A DNA stretch of 64,000 nucleotides, taken from contig NC_062214.1 in NCBI RefSeq assembly GCF_902686445.1, forward strand, positions 46,695,454 to 46,759,453, given 5' to 3'. Both the position numbers and the translations under genes were made by a program. The stretch comes from Sciurus carolinensis. Lineage: Eukaryota; Chordata; Mammalia; Rodentia; Sciuridae. Below are positions 20,880 to 33,684 of this stretch, piece by piece. Every line of letters starts with the position of its first letter. Within the stretch, counting starts at the first letter, position 1. The notes beneath the pieces were generated by a model. The model was given only the letters and a program-made list of their open reading frames with translations. It did not search any database and was not told the origin of the DNA.

Positions 20880-22930
20880 TACACTGAGAACTGGGCAGGG
20901 AAGTCCCCAACCAGTGTGCAAATGGGTATAAAATAAATAAATATAAACATCACTTAATGATTGCATCTGTAGAAAAGTTTCTTGTCCATTTCTCTCTATA
21001 CATTGTTGACTATTTTCCATTTTTATGTAGCTCCCTAATTCATGCCTGCTTATACTTTCTAATTTCTCCTTAGAATGAATAGTTGAAAGTCAAGGACCTA
21101 GGCCCAAAACATGAATCTTTTATTTTGAATTTTTATGGCAATTTTTCCACATAAAATACATGTTATCTTTTTAAAAGTTGGAAAACACAAAAAAGTGGAA
21201 CAAATAAAATTTGGGTTCTACATATTCCTGTAAGTTAGAGATGATTATTGTTAGTTCTGTAACAGAATCCCATATAATTTTACTTCTTTTGTTAATGCTA
21301 CTGTTATATTGTGGGTCTTTTCCTATATCATTAAATGTTCTTTGAACACATGATTTTAAAGGTCTTTTTCCTCTCATATATCATAATTTACTTAGCTGTT
21401 ACCTTTTATTGGCTCCATTTACTCTGCTTTCCAACTTTTCCCTACCTCAAATGCCATTGTCATTAACATCCATATTGATAGCTTTATAGCCTGATAGCTC
21501 AAGCTCGATCCACTTGGTGGCTCAAGTCTACCTCATCAACCAGGGCCTTGAAACTAGGAAATGCAAAGGAATTTCAGGATTCCAGGAGTGTGTTTTTATT
21601 CCCTGTGAAATCTGGATAGTAGTGCCTTCCAGGTACTTGGATTACAAATACACCCCTCCACTCAGAAGACCAATTAGAAAACAGAGTCTCTTTACTTTGG
21701 ACTTTCTTTTCACATAGTCAGGAAGGCAGAGTTCAGGCTAGAGTCATGGGTCCATCCTCTTGGTCAGGTGCTTTTGTTGCAATGGACAACTTGTCCAACT
21801 TTGAATATCTGTCCAGTCAGCGGTGACCTTTTACTCAAAGTCACAGAGTTAGTAAATGACAGAGTTCATTGACATATCAACACCTGATCAACTCCAAAAT
21901 CCATTGCCCTGATCATATCTGAGGCCAGCAGGCTGTTTCTGTAGTTCTCCATGCAGAACTTATGGCAAGACACAGATCATAGTACATTTCATTTTTTTTT
22001 TAAAGCAGTCATCACAAGATTCTAAACATTCCATTCAGCAACTGCATTTATTTTCTGGCTTTTAAATTTACCCAAACTTTGTGACATTAAAAAGTCCAAA
22101 GTTATGGACTATGATTTAAATACACATACACCATTCTCACTATGGTCCTTGGGATTTTAGGAAAATGTCCCCTTAGTCAATTCAGCTGGGCAAAATGTTA
22201 AAAAACAATACATATTTGAATGAGACTTTAACATTCTTAATATGTTAAAGTGAGCAAATAAGTCGATTACTTCAGGGATCACTGCCGTTTTTGATATCCC
22301 ACAAGAATGTTCTAGAATTTTATCCTAGCCAAGTTGCAGTTTTCCTTTCAAAATTTGGAAAGAAGTTTCCTCCCCAAAGCAGGCAGAGGATGGGGAAATG
22401 ACAGTGCAGTGAGAGTTGCAGAATTAATAGTGTCCATTTTGTGTTGTTTAAACTAGTCCTATTCCCTTGCATATTTTGGCACTTGGCTTTGAGACATATT
22501 TTATTCAATCTTTGCAAACTTAAAAGTTGATTCAAAGCCAGATGTTCAGAAATAGACTGAGAAGGCAATTGTTATTTTTCAATCCTCAATTTTTATACAG
22601 AAAATTCATTGTAAAAATCATTTTAGACTGATGGATGTCCTGTTGAAAACTGGGTAAAAAACACAGCTCTGGCAGAAAACCCCTTGGCTTGTAAAACAAT
22701 GCCTCAATAAGACAAATAAATAGAATTGAAAACAGTCCTTTAGATCTGAATTGTGTCAAGTGGATTGCTTTTGTATGTTTTTAAACTTTTATGTTGAAAT
22801 CATCTCAGACTAAAAAAAGCTGCAAAAAAAGGTAGAAAGAATACCCATGTCTCTTCCCCCTTTCTTCCAAAACGCTAGTATTTTAACTCATTTTCTTCAT
22901 TAACTCCCTCCAGTGTACATCTTCTGAAAG
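20880..22930. other. Largely unassigned interval
   Basis: About 2 kb of AT-rich DNA. The only repeat-like parts are a weak L1M-like patch near 21170-21260 and an antisense MIR-like patch near 21820-21915 ('caaagtcacagagttagtaa'). No gene is evident. Confidence 0.35.
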
Positions 22931-22937
22931 TAAGAAT

Positions 22938-23385
22938 TGCTGTGGTTTGGATATAGTTGAAATGTGCCCCCACTCCACAAAAATAATCATGTAAAAGGCT
23001 GGGAAAGAGAGGAAAAAAAAAAAAAATCACATACTAGAAACTTGATCTCAGTGTGACAATATTTAAGGACCAAGGTCTGTGACATGGGATTAGATCCCAG
23101 TTTGTCACTCTTGGAAGAGATTAATATAGCTCTTGTAGGGCTGAGGGAGTTCTCACAAGAATAGGTCTTATAAAGCAAGACCCACATGCTTAGCCTCTTC
23201 TGCATGGGTGGTTCCTTTTCCATTTCTCCACCATGTTGTGATGTAACCAGGGGGCCCCTCAGCAGATAGCATTATGTTGTTTGGACTTTACTGTCACTAG
23301 AATCATGAGCCAAATGAACCTCTTCTTTTTACAAAGTTCCTAGCCTCAGGTATATTATTATGGAAACACAAAAAAGACTAAGGTA
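22938..23385 (+). mobile_element. MaLR LTR (MSTA-like, sense)
   Basis: It starts 'tgctgtggtttggatatagt'. The middle is 'gagttctcacaagaataggt' and 'ccatgttgtgatgt'. It ends 'atgagccaaatgaacctctt', 'agcctcaggtatattattat' and 'aaaagactaagg'. These blocks in this order are diagnostic of an MST-type LTR. No internal region adjoins it. A short A run at 23013-23026 interrupts it. Confidence 0.8.
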
Positions 23386-23389
23386 AAGA

Positions 23390-24345
23390 TGTTCTCTTAG
23401 ATAATGTTGGTACAATATAAAAGGGAAGAGAAAATATTAATCCAACACAATAATTTAATCTATGACTCCTATTATACTTTTACCTGGTAGATATTATCCT
23501 AACAAAGTGATAAAGTGATTTATCACCACTAATAGGACAAGGGGACCATGTGAGCCTCTGATGTGATATTCAGGGAGGTTCATCTCATAGATTCTGTGAT
23601 ATTCCTGCCTCAAATGCATATAGTACATCTAATCATGAGAAAACAACAAACAAACTCAGCATGCAGGACATTCTAAAATATAATTGGACAGTACTCCTCA
23701 AAAGATCAGGGCATGAATACAAATCCAAGAAGTAACACCTTCAATGAAAACACAGTGGAGAACCTATTCCGTATTAACAGAGACAGGGCAGCTCAGTCAG
23801 TCTGAATCATTTGTGTAGAGGAAGATTAATCTAAGGATTTGACCTCATTTAAGATTTAAAATTAAGATGTTAACATCTTTTTGTTAATAATTAACATCAT
23901 AAGCTTCATTAATTAACACCAAAAAATGATTAACAATGTTGAATAACAGGGTGGGTCCCAGGAAAGCCACTCCCCATTCTTAAGGAACTTAACAGGCACT
24001 TACATAAACACATCCACACTTTCCTCCCGGTGCAGCAGCGCAGACAGCTTTGACTAGTGTGTCAACCAGTGAAATGTAAACTGCTGGCTGGGTGGTTTGA
24101 CTGACAGGCCAAGTCCTCCAGTGCTTGCTGCATGCCAGGATGCACTACCCTGGTGGGAGTGGGGAGGCTGCTGATACTGTGTCCACACTTGTGAGATCTA
24201 CCGCCAGGACCATGGGGCTATGCAAGGCACTGGTTGCTTGTGGGGCTTCTGGTCCAGAAATTAGGACAACAGTATCTCAGACACAGGGCAGTGCACAGGG
24301 AGCAGGGCTTCTCCTTTTTCACATCAGGGTCAGCAGAAAAAATTG
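23390..24345. other. Unassigned interval
   Basis: AT-rich to 24000, then a GC-richer part (24010-24340) with overlapping short open frames in several directions. I cannot tie any of them to a protein family. Confidence 0.3.
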
Positions 24346-24349
24346 TATT

Positions 24350-24478
24350 GGGCCTGTGGTTTGGCTCAGTGGTAGAGTGCTCACCTAGCACATTTGAAGC
24401 ACTGGGTTTGATCCTTGGCACCATGTAAAAATAAATAAAATAAAGATATTATGTCCATCTACAACTAAAAACATATTG
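24350..24478 (+). mobile_element. ID-type tRNA-derived SINE (sciurid)
   Basis: The element carries a pol III A box ('tggctcagtgg'), a B box ('gggtttgatcctt') and the 'ggcaccatgt' end. An A/T-rich tail with 'attatgtccatctacaacta' follows, which I recall as typical of squirrel ID SINEs. About 130 bp in all. Confidence 0.85.
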
Positions 24479-24479
24479 G

Positions 24480-26025
24480 AAAAAAATAAAACAATAGTAC
24501 TTGCCCAGGACTGCCACCATAGATTCAGGGACATTTAAATAGCACTTGGTGAGATTTTCATGATTTTTTTTATTATTGTTATATAATTGGGATAAAAATA
24601 TAATCCTTTTAGGAAAAAAGCACTAAATTTAGAATTTGTATGACTTGTTATGTGAAATACTTTTCAATCCCCTCCCTCCTTTAATGAGAAACTTGAACTT
24701 GCCCCTGTACATTTAACTTTGTCAGTTTTTATGTTTGCTGTGACTTTAAGGAATTCATTGTGGGCCTGAGTTTTATGTAATTTAGGGGGAGGGGAGACTG
24801 AGAAAGAGAACAGAAAATTGCAACTCTAAAGCCAGGTACAAAAGTTAATATTTATTTGGTGAGAAAAGAAGTCATAATAAATTATTATAGCTTCAAAGAT
24901 ATACATCCATTTTCACTACAACATCTTTAGGTCATTTTCAGTACTGCTCATGGAGAAAGTTTTCTGTCTAAAATCTGGCTTCCCCTCTCAACCTAGAATA
25001 TTCTGTAACTCCCAAAACCTCTGCAGGCATTCTGCTGGCTGGTGAAAGTGAGTCACTCTGGCTTTTAAACATAGTTGACTTAACAATGATTCTGCTACTT
25101 TATACTGATTGTAAATGAGATTTGTTAACTCAAATAGATAATCAGATATTGTCATTATAAACCCATTTTAAAATGTACCACAGTTGAAATATTAAAGACT
25201 CAAAAACTCTTGCTTTTCTTCAATGGAATATTGAATCATTATAATTTCCAATGACAATGAACACAGATTTCCAACCTACAATTTTCATGTGTCAAGCATG
25301 GATTTTGAAATATATGACAAAGCTGTTTTTCTGCAGTGTGTTCATGCCTAGTTAGTGCAAGGATCTTGGAGTTAGTTTGAATGAAAAGGGTACTTTAATC
25401 AAAATGGCATTGGTTTCTAATACTGCAAGGACAGCTGTTTGGGGCTTTAACGGTGTTCTCCAAGTCTCACCATTCCCAGATTCCATGGCTGCACTCTGGA
25501 CCACAAAGCTTCTTGGGGTACCTTTGAATCATCCTCTCCCACAGCTTTCTCTGAGTCTTGCCTCTCATGGGCTGGAGTAGAAAGCAAGTGAATGAGCACA
25601 GGCTTGGCTCCATTTGTCCTGTGAGGATGTAGGACAAGCCAGTTCCCTGCTTTCCCCAGATTGTGCTCCCAAGAGTTCTAACCAGGCTGCCTCAGGTTCC
25701 CATTCAACCAGCCACGCCTGTTCCCATCACACATGTGTGGAAAACTGTGTTGTATGGACAGCATGCTTTCTCATTGTAGAGAGCTAGGTCAAAACTCACA
25801 AGCTTATAAAAGGATCAAGCAGTGTCAGACATTTCTGGAAAGAAAATTCTAAGAAGAAATAGCCTTTGAGGGGGGAAAATTGACTGTGGATTGATGGCAG
25901 CATGAGATAAATAAGTTAACTTTGCAATAGATTGCTAAACTCTGTCAACAAAACAGAAAGGGTATTTCCCAGCTTTTTTACTTCCTATTTAGTGATATGA
26001 CATAAAGGACAACATGTGGTTTAGG
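24480..26025. other. Non-repeat interval
   Basis: AT-rich to 25350, more balanced to 25750. No named repeat and no convincing coding exon. Confidence 0.35.
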
Positions 26026-26029
26026 ATAT

Positions 26030-26170
26030 GGGAGTAGGGCCTTGGACAAATCACTTGGGTCAGCTGGGTTCGTCATTTGTAAAACCAGTTTCACAAGAAT
26101 TCCTATCTCACAGATGTTATGAAGATCAAATGTGAGGAGTTCTTCATAAATGGCTTGGGAAGGTTCATGT
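26030..26170 (+). mobile_element. MIR SINE (sense)
   Basis: The order 'ccttggacaaatcacttggg', 'cgtcatttgtaaaaccagtt', 'ctatctcacagatgttatga' and 'agatcaaatgtgagg' follows the MIR core and 3' part. Confidence 0.6.
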
Positions 26171-26433
26171 TTATTTTTCTTTTTATGGAGTTGTAGAAAA
26201 ATCTGGTGTTTCAAGTTCACCTATAGTAGACTATTGGTAAAACCACACATTTTTATTATTACAACTCAGTTAATTCCACAAATAAATATCTGAACCAGTC
26301 CAGTCCCTAGAGGAATTAGGATCAGGAGGGATTAATGCTATGCTTCTGCCTCCTCAAATGTTGTTTGCATAGTCTTGTTCATCCAGGGTTAGATGAGTAT
26401 TTTAGAAGCACCTTAAAGAGGAACTACATTGCC

Positions 26434-26457
26434 AAAAAAAAAAAAAAAAAAAAAAAA
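26434..26457. repeat. Poly(A) run, 24 bp
   Basis: Uninterrupted A24. No retroposon body could be recognised upstream. Confidence 0.95.
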
Positions 26458-26541
26458 GGGCATCTAGTTGTAGCCACAAGCAACATGTAAGGGCACGAAA
26501 ATATTTGTCTAGATGATGGTTGAGTTTTTCACAGGTTAACA

Positions 26542-26542
<1 letters not shown>

Positions 26543-26613
<71 letters not shown>
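26543..26613. repeat. (TA)n(CA)n compound microsatellite
   Basis: About 21-22 TA units pass directly into about 14 CA units. The (TA)n part can form cruciform or slipped structures and is likely length-variable. Confidence 0.97.
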
Positions 26614-26614
26614 C

Positions 26615-28385
26615 TTGGGTTTATTCAGTTTTATTTTATTTTTATATATCTTAGCTCTAACTGAGTGATAACTTTTTCCTTTTGCTAACCTTTCTATTTC
26701 TCCATCTGGTTCTACCCTCCTGTCCCTGCTGAGTCGCACGACCACGATATCCTCTTTTTGAGGAGTTGGCACTGAGGTCAGTTTTCGTTTCTCCCCACAT
26801 CGGCCTAAATTTATATAGATTTTCTGTAGGTTTTTCTACTCCATGCTGCAGCATGGTGTTTTCTCTAACTTGCCACAATTTAATTGACCAAACCTCATAT
26901 TTAAAGCATTATGAAGATGAAAAGAAGAAAATAAATAATTTCTAATAATGGGTCCTAAGACTCTGTGGCCTGGTCAGCCTATAACTGCAGATGTGTTGAA
27001 GTCATCTTGGACATTTTCAGTGCAGTCTCAAGAGCAGAGTGGTTTGCTCCAGGGAAGGTATTTGTGCAACTCTCCTGTTGGTGGTTTCTTCACAGCTTTC
27101 AGGTCTTGGGGTGATGAAGGCCATCTGAGAGGATTCTACTTAGAGATCTGCAGCCCACATGCTATAGTACCCTCTCAAGGTCATTTTCTTTGCCAAAGGT
27201 GGAGTAGGAATGTAGAAACTCTGCATTCATTCATGTATGTGCACCATCTAGAATGAAATAATAAACACTCTTCTCCTTCCCAATGTTTCAAGGATCTATT
27301 TGCAATTCAGCCTAAATTGTAATTGTCCTGTTAGAGCAAACCACACAAGTAGAAAGCAATAAGCATGGATAAATGGAAAATTTAACAAAATATTTTAATT
27401 TGAGAAAGAGATGGGTTTTTTCCTACTCACACACATAAGTGGAAATTAAAAAGGAAAACAGGTTAATTGTAAATCAGGCATAAATTTTGCCTACATAGAT
27501 TAATTTCCCTCAAATTCTTTAAACCTGTTGGTTTATTTTTGTCTGGTGGTTGTGATCTGATTTTTGGCAGGGGTATGTTAGTGTGTGTGCATTGTTAGAA
27601 TGGGAAAAAATAGTATTCCAAAGTTGAAATAAACAGAATGAAATGTTTTTTCTCCACTGAGTATTTTTTTCCCCAGTAACTCTCCTAAAACAATTTCCAT
27701 CTGCAACTTTACCTTTAGAAGTTTTAATTATTTTTAATTTCACCACTTGATTTTGATGAGTGCTATTGGCAATAGGTTCAGATGGCAAAGGGACGGGTTT
27801 AATCAATTGCAAGTGCCTTCTATAACCTTGGATTTAGGAGGTAAATAGGAGGAGAACAGAAACTCAGTGGCACATTCTCTTCTCTTTCAAACATATGTTC
27901 TTATTTAATAAATTCTCTCTCAAATAAAATAAGCCTGTAGTTATTGGTGGTCAGTTTCATGTAATAGGAGCTACTACAGTTTTCCCATTTAAAAAAATAA
28001 TATAAGCCTGCAATAAAGCAAACAGTGAGTCACTTTATTGGGTATGAAGTAATAAACCAGTGGTTATAATGATAACTTCTATGATGTGTCTTAGAAGAAA
28101 ACAATCTTGATTGCTTTGTTTGGGGTGAGACTTTTTGGTTAGTGGTCCAAAAAACTAATATAAGGTCAGATTCCTCTCCTCTCTCTTGGGTTCTCCCAGC
28201 AACTGGAAGTATTAAGTTCTCAGTAATGATCACAACCATAATTAATTAGTAAATGAGTGTGTAATGTGTTGTTTAATAGAACAGTCTTCTGAAACTCTAT
28301 TTTCTGCATCCAAACTCTGTAAATTGGGCAAGAGCTATACAATTTATGCTATTGAATATGCCCTCATGAATGAATGACTAGCATC
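26615..28385. other. Non-repeat interval
   Basis: AT-rich with no named repeat. Short open frames (for example 26948-27256, 102 codons) have no recognisable domain. Confidence 0.35.
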
Positions 28386-28562
28386 CATGTACAGAAAAAG
28401 AGAGAAAGGGAAAGAAAGAAAGAAGAAAGGAAGGAAGGAGAGGAAGAGGGAGGAAGAGAGAAAGAAAGAAATGCAAGAAAATAAGAAATAAAAAAAAGGC
28501 AAAAGAAAGAAAAAACACAGGGAAGAAAAGAAAGAGAAAGAAAAGAAGAACTGAAAAAAAAA
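28386..28562. repeat. Polypurine tract (GAAA/GGAA)
   Basis: Nearly pure A+G over about 175 bp with AAAG, GAAGG and AAGAAA units. Minus-strand open frames here encode only Phe/Leu-rich low complexity. Confidence 0.92.
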
Positions 28563-28564
28563 TC

Positions 28565-31500
28565 ATTTATTGATTTATTGATTGGGAACCTACCATCTTG
28601 TAACTCTACCTAAAGCACAGTAAGTTTATTTTTAATAATATCTATATCAAAAGGATATTTTTAACTTTGCTTATCTTTTTAAGTAAATCACAGCACTGGT
28701 AAAGTGCTTCCAAAACACACACTCCCTCTGCTGCACCTTGCCCTCAGCATGAAACACAATATTCTTCCGTAGCTCCCCAATATGCAGAGGCAGTAAAGGA
28801 AAGCAAAGACATTTCAACCGTAAAGTGCTGCTGAGTGCTGGGTGTTGGGGACACACCCCATCCCTGCATGGTCACGTTACTGCGAACCCGCGGCATGACA
28901 CAGCTCCAGTTCAGAGACAAAGATTGAACTTCATTACTCTCGGCAGGAACAATATTTTGCAGACTACTAGAGAGCTGTTGTTGGATGCGGGTTCTAGTCC
29001 CCTGGAACTGATATTGAACACCCAGGGAATTTCTCTTAAAGACGCCATAACTCATGACTGGATATTAACCAGATCTATGACATGCAGTGTTGCCAAATCG
29101 TCTTCTCATTTCCCTCGCCCTAACCCTGCCGAACGTTTCTAATACAGCCGGGTGTTCGGTGAAATACGACTTTCTGATTGAACGAATGCCCGCGGGCCTC
29201 CGTGATAAACACCGGTTTCAAACATAGTGTGGCTTACAAAGAGGGACAAGTGCCAAAACCTCCAGATGAGTTTGCGCACCCCACCCTCTGCACCCCCACC
29301 CCACCAAATTATCTCCGTTTATTTTTCATCACATCTGACTGTGACCAATAATTTCTGTATGGAGAACATCAGTGTTTTTGCCGGCCTTGCATCCTTCTCT
29401 TTTTCTCCCTGTCTCTGCTCTCATATGCTGAGTTGTATTTGACTTCAGGCAGTTTTATGGAAGGGAAGTTTTAAAGAAACATTAACCATGTGGTGGGATT
29501 GATATAAACCCATTGGCTTGAAATAAAGTCTATCCACCTTATCGCTTTGGCGACTCCGTTCGTTTTATTACCCTTTTTGGTTCCTATTGCTAACATATTT
29601 CATTTTCTACCAGTGTATTTTTCCAGCACTAAAGCTATGCTTTTTTAGGTCTACCTAGAAAATTTTCAGTTACATCATTTGCACAAATATGTTGATGTTA
29701 ACATTGAAAAACCTCTTTGCTTGCAGTTGTATATTTTATTTGGCTAAAAATGGCTCATGTCTAATACATTACATGTCCTTTGGTGATACTATTTAAGCGA
29801 GAAATTCCAAAACTCACAAATACCGAATAGCCAAAAGTTCCAAAGCTGTGCACGAACACTAAACATGCAATATATCTCCTCCTTTTCCAAACAGAAATAG
29901 ATTTCTCTCTGATTTGTTTGATAAATTTGACCCAAGATTTCCATTTGGAGTTATTGGAGTTCCTACTGTTTTTCTGCGTGTTGGTGGGCCAGGGCCTAAT
30001 CACCCCGAAGCCCCACGGAGGCCATAAATTACCGCGATGAGGTGAGGCTTTGTATTCCTTCGACTGTAGAAGAAGGTCATTTTGCTGCAGCCTATTTTGA
30101 CAGGCATGAATTTAATTCATTGTTTTATGACAGATGGGAAAAGTGTACATGCTCATAGTACTGATTTATGGTCATTTGGGTCTGGAGGATTCTATAATTT
30201 GCAACTAATGTGAAAACAGATGGATAGGCAGACACCAAAGGTTAGGCTGACCCGTGCGTTCTCTCCACTGGTTACAAATGGCGTCCATATGCGTCCTGTC
30301 TCTGGGTGAGGTCTTCGTTGGGAAGCTAGACTAACGTGAGCTGCACTTCTTTTTCCTTTCCTGAGTAAGTTAGTCAAAGTGAAATTTGGGAAATGTTTCT
30401 CAGTCTGAATATTTCAGGAGTCATTCTGTGCCTTCTGAGTGTGTGAGATTCTACTTTCCTTTTCTTTTTTTTTTTGTTTTTTTAATTGAAAAACATTCAT
30501 TTTTAAAAGATGTTTTTAATATGTTCATTATTATCCAAACAATTTAATCTCATATAAAGGCATTAGTGACTGTTTTCATTTCAATTGACAAATTTATTTT
30601 AATAGAATGATTGATTGAAAATCAGCAGTTGGGGAGTTTCAAAGGAAATACCTTGACTTGGGGACCGGCATATCTTTTTGTGAGAAATGTGTTTGTGCTT
30701 AAATAAATGAGTTTCTACTTTACAGATCCTTTTGCCGTCTTAGAAAATAAATGGTTTATCAAGGAAAATCACTTAATTGATGCTAAAAATATTTAACACA
30801 ATTTGGACTATTTAAATGACTTCATTAAAGAGGAAATATTAGGAATCCCATTTCTTTTTTAAGAAAAAGAAATTTTAGACCTATAATAACAAGGTAAACT
30901 CACAGTTAACTTTAGTTGAATTGATATTGTAAACCATTTAAAAATATATTGAAAAATTTTTTACTTTGTTACTGATTATCATAACATGATTATTAACTGG
31001 TTTACATATTAAATATTAAAAAACTTAATTAGTTGCAATGCTGAAGTTGGAATCTGTGTTTCTTTTCACAACCTGAAATTGAGTTTTATTTCACTTTACT
31101 TTGAAAACTGGAAATGTAGATTGTTGTTGCCTAAATTAAGCAGACAAAACACAGATATAATTAAGGGTTGTTTTATTCTTAATCAACTCAGCATTTTGGC
31201 AATAAAAATGGTAAGTCATAGTGTCTTATAAAGTAAAAATATTACTTTATCTTATCATGATTTCAAATTTACATTTTAACCAATCTAATGGCTACTCCTG
31301 GGGCTTCACCAACATTGTCTGTGTTGTTCCAATTAGCAGGACATTTTTACCTTCACGTGGTGCAGTGTCAACAGCAATATTTAGTCTCATTTGACACTTC
31401 AACTTTGTACATTTATTCTGGGAAGGGAAAACTTTTAAGTAACTGATAACTACTTTTAATTGATATGGAGAAAAAAAATAAATCAAGCAAACCAAATAAA

Positions 31501-31745
31501 TGTTTTTGTACAGCTGCTGTCTACTTAACCATAAGCTGCTCTTGAACTACTGGAAGAAAATTATGTGCGTGTATTTTTCCACATAGCACTTCCTGAAAAA
31601 GCTGTAGGCTAGGGGTGCCATATATGTTTCAGGCAATAGTTGCCACCATCTCCTTGCTAGCTTTATTAGGGTGGCTTCAGCACAAAATATTAAAAAAAAT
31701 TATGTGAAAGACAGTAAGATGAAAGAAGGTGGCATCTGACCTCAA
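28565..31745. other. Repeat-poor block, candidate conserved non-coding DNA
   Basis: About 3.2 kb in which I recognise no interspersed repeat, the longest such run with distinctive composition in this window. CpG dinucleotides are visibly commoner at 28870-29220 and 30000-30330 than in the flanks (for example 'gaatgcccgcgggcctccgt', 'aattaccgcgatgagg'). The surrounding AT-rich parts carry TAAT/ATTA homeobox-type cores. Two 103-105-codon frames overlap at 28744-29142 but look non-coding. Established pattern: enhancer clusters near developmental genes often look like this. That role is inference only. Confidence 0.4.
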
Positions 31746-31844
31746 GGACTTCCTCTTGGTCCAAATGTTTTTTTTTTTTTTTTAAATTAAGCATTCAGAC
31801 AGTAGATTGAATAATAGCCTTATTTACAACACAGTATGATTTGA

Positions 31845-32215
31845 TGTTTGTCCCACAAAATGCATTTGTTGCAGTGTTATTTCCCAAAGTCATATGTTAA
31901 TGCGGTTAGAGGTGGGATTTTGAGGAGGTGATTGTGACCTGAGGCTTTTGCTGTCCGGAATGAACAAGCCATTCATGGATTAATGGTTTGATGCATTATC
32001 TCAATAATGGCATTGTTTTAAAAGCCAGCTGTCTCTGGCAAGCTTCTTTGGTCTCACTATATGATACTCTCTGCCACAGCATGACCCAATTGGAAGGTCC
32101 CCACCAGATGCTGATGTTAGGCTCTAAGACTTCCAGAACTAAATTATATTCTTTAAAAAATAAATTATCCAGCCTGTGGTATTAATTTGTAGCATCAGAA
32201 AACAGACTGAGGGAT
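31845..32215 (+). mobile_element. MaLR LTR (MST/MLT1-like, sense)
   Basis: It contains 'gttagaggtgggattttgag', the 'catggattaatggtttgatg' block, 'ccaccagatgctgatgttag' and the terminal 'taaattatccagcctgtggt'. The order fits an old MaLR LTR. No internal region adjoins it. Confidence 0.65.
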
Positions 32216-32736
32216 AATGTCATTTGGCATCAAAATAAGTACCAAGGCCTTCTTTTATTATGCATTTTTTGAAATGGCTGCAGTATATTTCATTGGTCTT
32301 TTCATGTCCATTATATGGATAGTGCTGTATTTCAATCTCATGGACACTGGGCATACAGTAGGCCTCCTGCTGTAGACATCATCCATCCCTGCTCCTGGCC
32401 ATCCTACACCCACTGCTATTCCTGCCAGCATCTCTCACTTCCATTCCTCTTCCAAATCCTACCTCCTACCCATCCTCTTTATGCACTTGACATAGTACTA
32501 GGGGTGGGATGGTGATCAAGAGCTGTAGGACCCCTGCTTTCTTGGAGTACACATTCTCCTTGGTGGAAATCTCTCTCTATAGTCTTTAGGTTCTCTTTGT
32601 ACATATTGTTTTACATTCTTATTACATTACCAAGTGATTGGTTATTTATAGTTTTCTCCTTTACTAGGAGGCTGAACTGATTATATTGTTATTTATTCTT
32701 TATACTTATAATTTTTATTCTTATTTCTTTAAGTGC

Positions 32737-32762
32737 TTTATATATATATATATATATATAAT
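32737..32762. repeat. (TA)n microsatellite
   Basis: A short TA run at the end of the antisense L1 3' tail that follows. Confidence 0.9.
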
Positions 32763-32965
32763 TTCATTGATACATAATAATTATACTTAACAGTGGAATT
32801 TACTGTGATATATTCATACCTGAACAGAGTATAATTTGATCAATATTGTTCCCTAGTACCTCCTTTGCCCGTCCCCTTCTTTTTTTCCTGATCCCTTCCT
32901 TCTACTTTATTCCTCTTCCTTCTGTTTTCCTGAGATCCCTTTTCTCTCTCACTTGCTTTTTTTTT
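32763..32965 (-). mobile_element. Rodent L1 3' end (antisense)
   Basis: The text 'gtggaatttactgtgatata', 'gagtataatttgatcaatat' and the pyrimidine-rich 'gtccccttctttttttcctg' matches the antisense 3' UTR also present at 37837-38100. Short and 5'-truncated. Confidence 0.6.
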
Positions 32966-32969
32966 TTAA

Positions 32970-33500
32970 ATGCCATTATCTGAGTTCCTGTAGTTCAATA
33001 AAAATTGAAAGTATGAAAGAATACTGATCTTTAAGTTGATTATATGATGACAGAAATGAGTCAGGCTATGGTAGATCAGGAAGTAAAATTAAAACTTTTG
33101 TAACCTATACATAGTAATAAAATTACTTCAGAGAGGCAGTAACTATATATGAAGAGACCAATTCTACAAATTTTAAATAGACTTTTAAAAAATATTGATT
33201 GCTTTTTAAAATTACACAAATAATATCTAGAAGGATCCTCATTAACAGCATTTCTAACAATTTACATGAAGTAAAAATCAGACCTCCCTGGCTGTTTTTT
33301 CCTGCCTTCTTGCTCCGAAGGTACCAAGATTCACAGTTTATGAATATTGCTTATCTTTTTTTTCTTTCTGTTTACAAAAATACATGATATACTTAGGTTA
33401 ATCATTTCTATCTTGGTTTGTGTATTTCTAAGTTTAAATAGATAACTAACACTGGTAATTTTCCTGAGATTTTTCTAAGCACACACCTCATTTGCTAATG
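32970..33500. other. Unassigned interval
   Basis: AT-rich DNA without a recognisable element or coding frame. Confidence 0.35.
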
Positions 33501-33504
33501 TAAT

Positions 33505-33655
33505 AGGTACTGTTTTTGTACCTACCTTAGAAAGGAGAACCCAGAGACCAGGGAGGTTAAATGACTTGCCCAAGGCAGTAAATGGTGCACAGAGAATAGG
33601 ACCCTGGGGGGTCTGGATCCAAAGCCCATGCTCCTAACCTCTACACTCAGCTTGT
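33505..33655 (-). mobile_element. MIR SINE (antisense)
   Basis: The antisense MIR order is clear: 'taggtactgtttttgtacct', 'gggaggttaaatgacttgcc', 'caaggcagtaaatgg', 'ctggatccaaagcccatgct' and 'cctaacctctacac'. Confidence 0.75.
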
Positions 33656-33684
33656 TGAAAATGAGACCATATCAAATAGGCCAC

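Noticed and set aside
24350..24425. tRNA gene candidate with A and B boxes
   Set aside because: The cloverleaf is not preserved and the body ends in an A-rich tail. It is an ID SINE.
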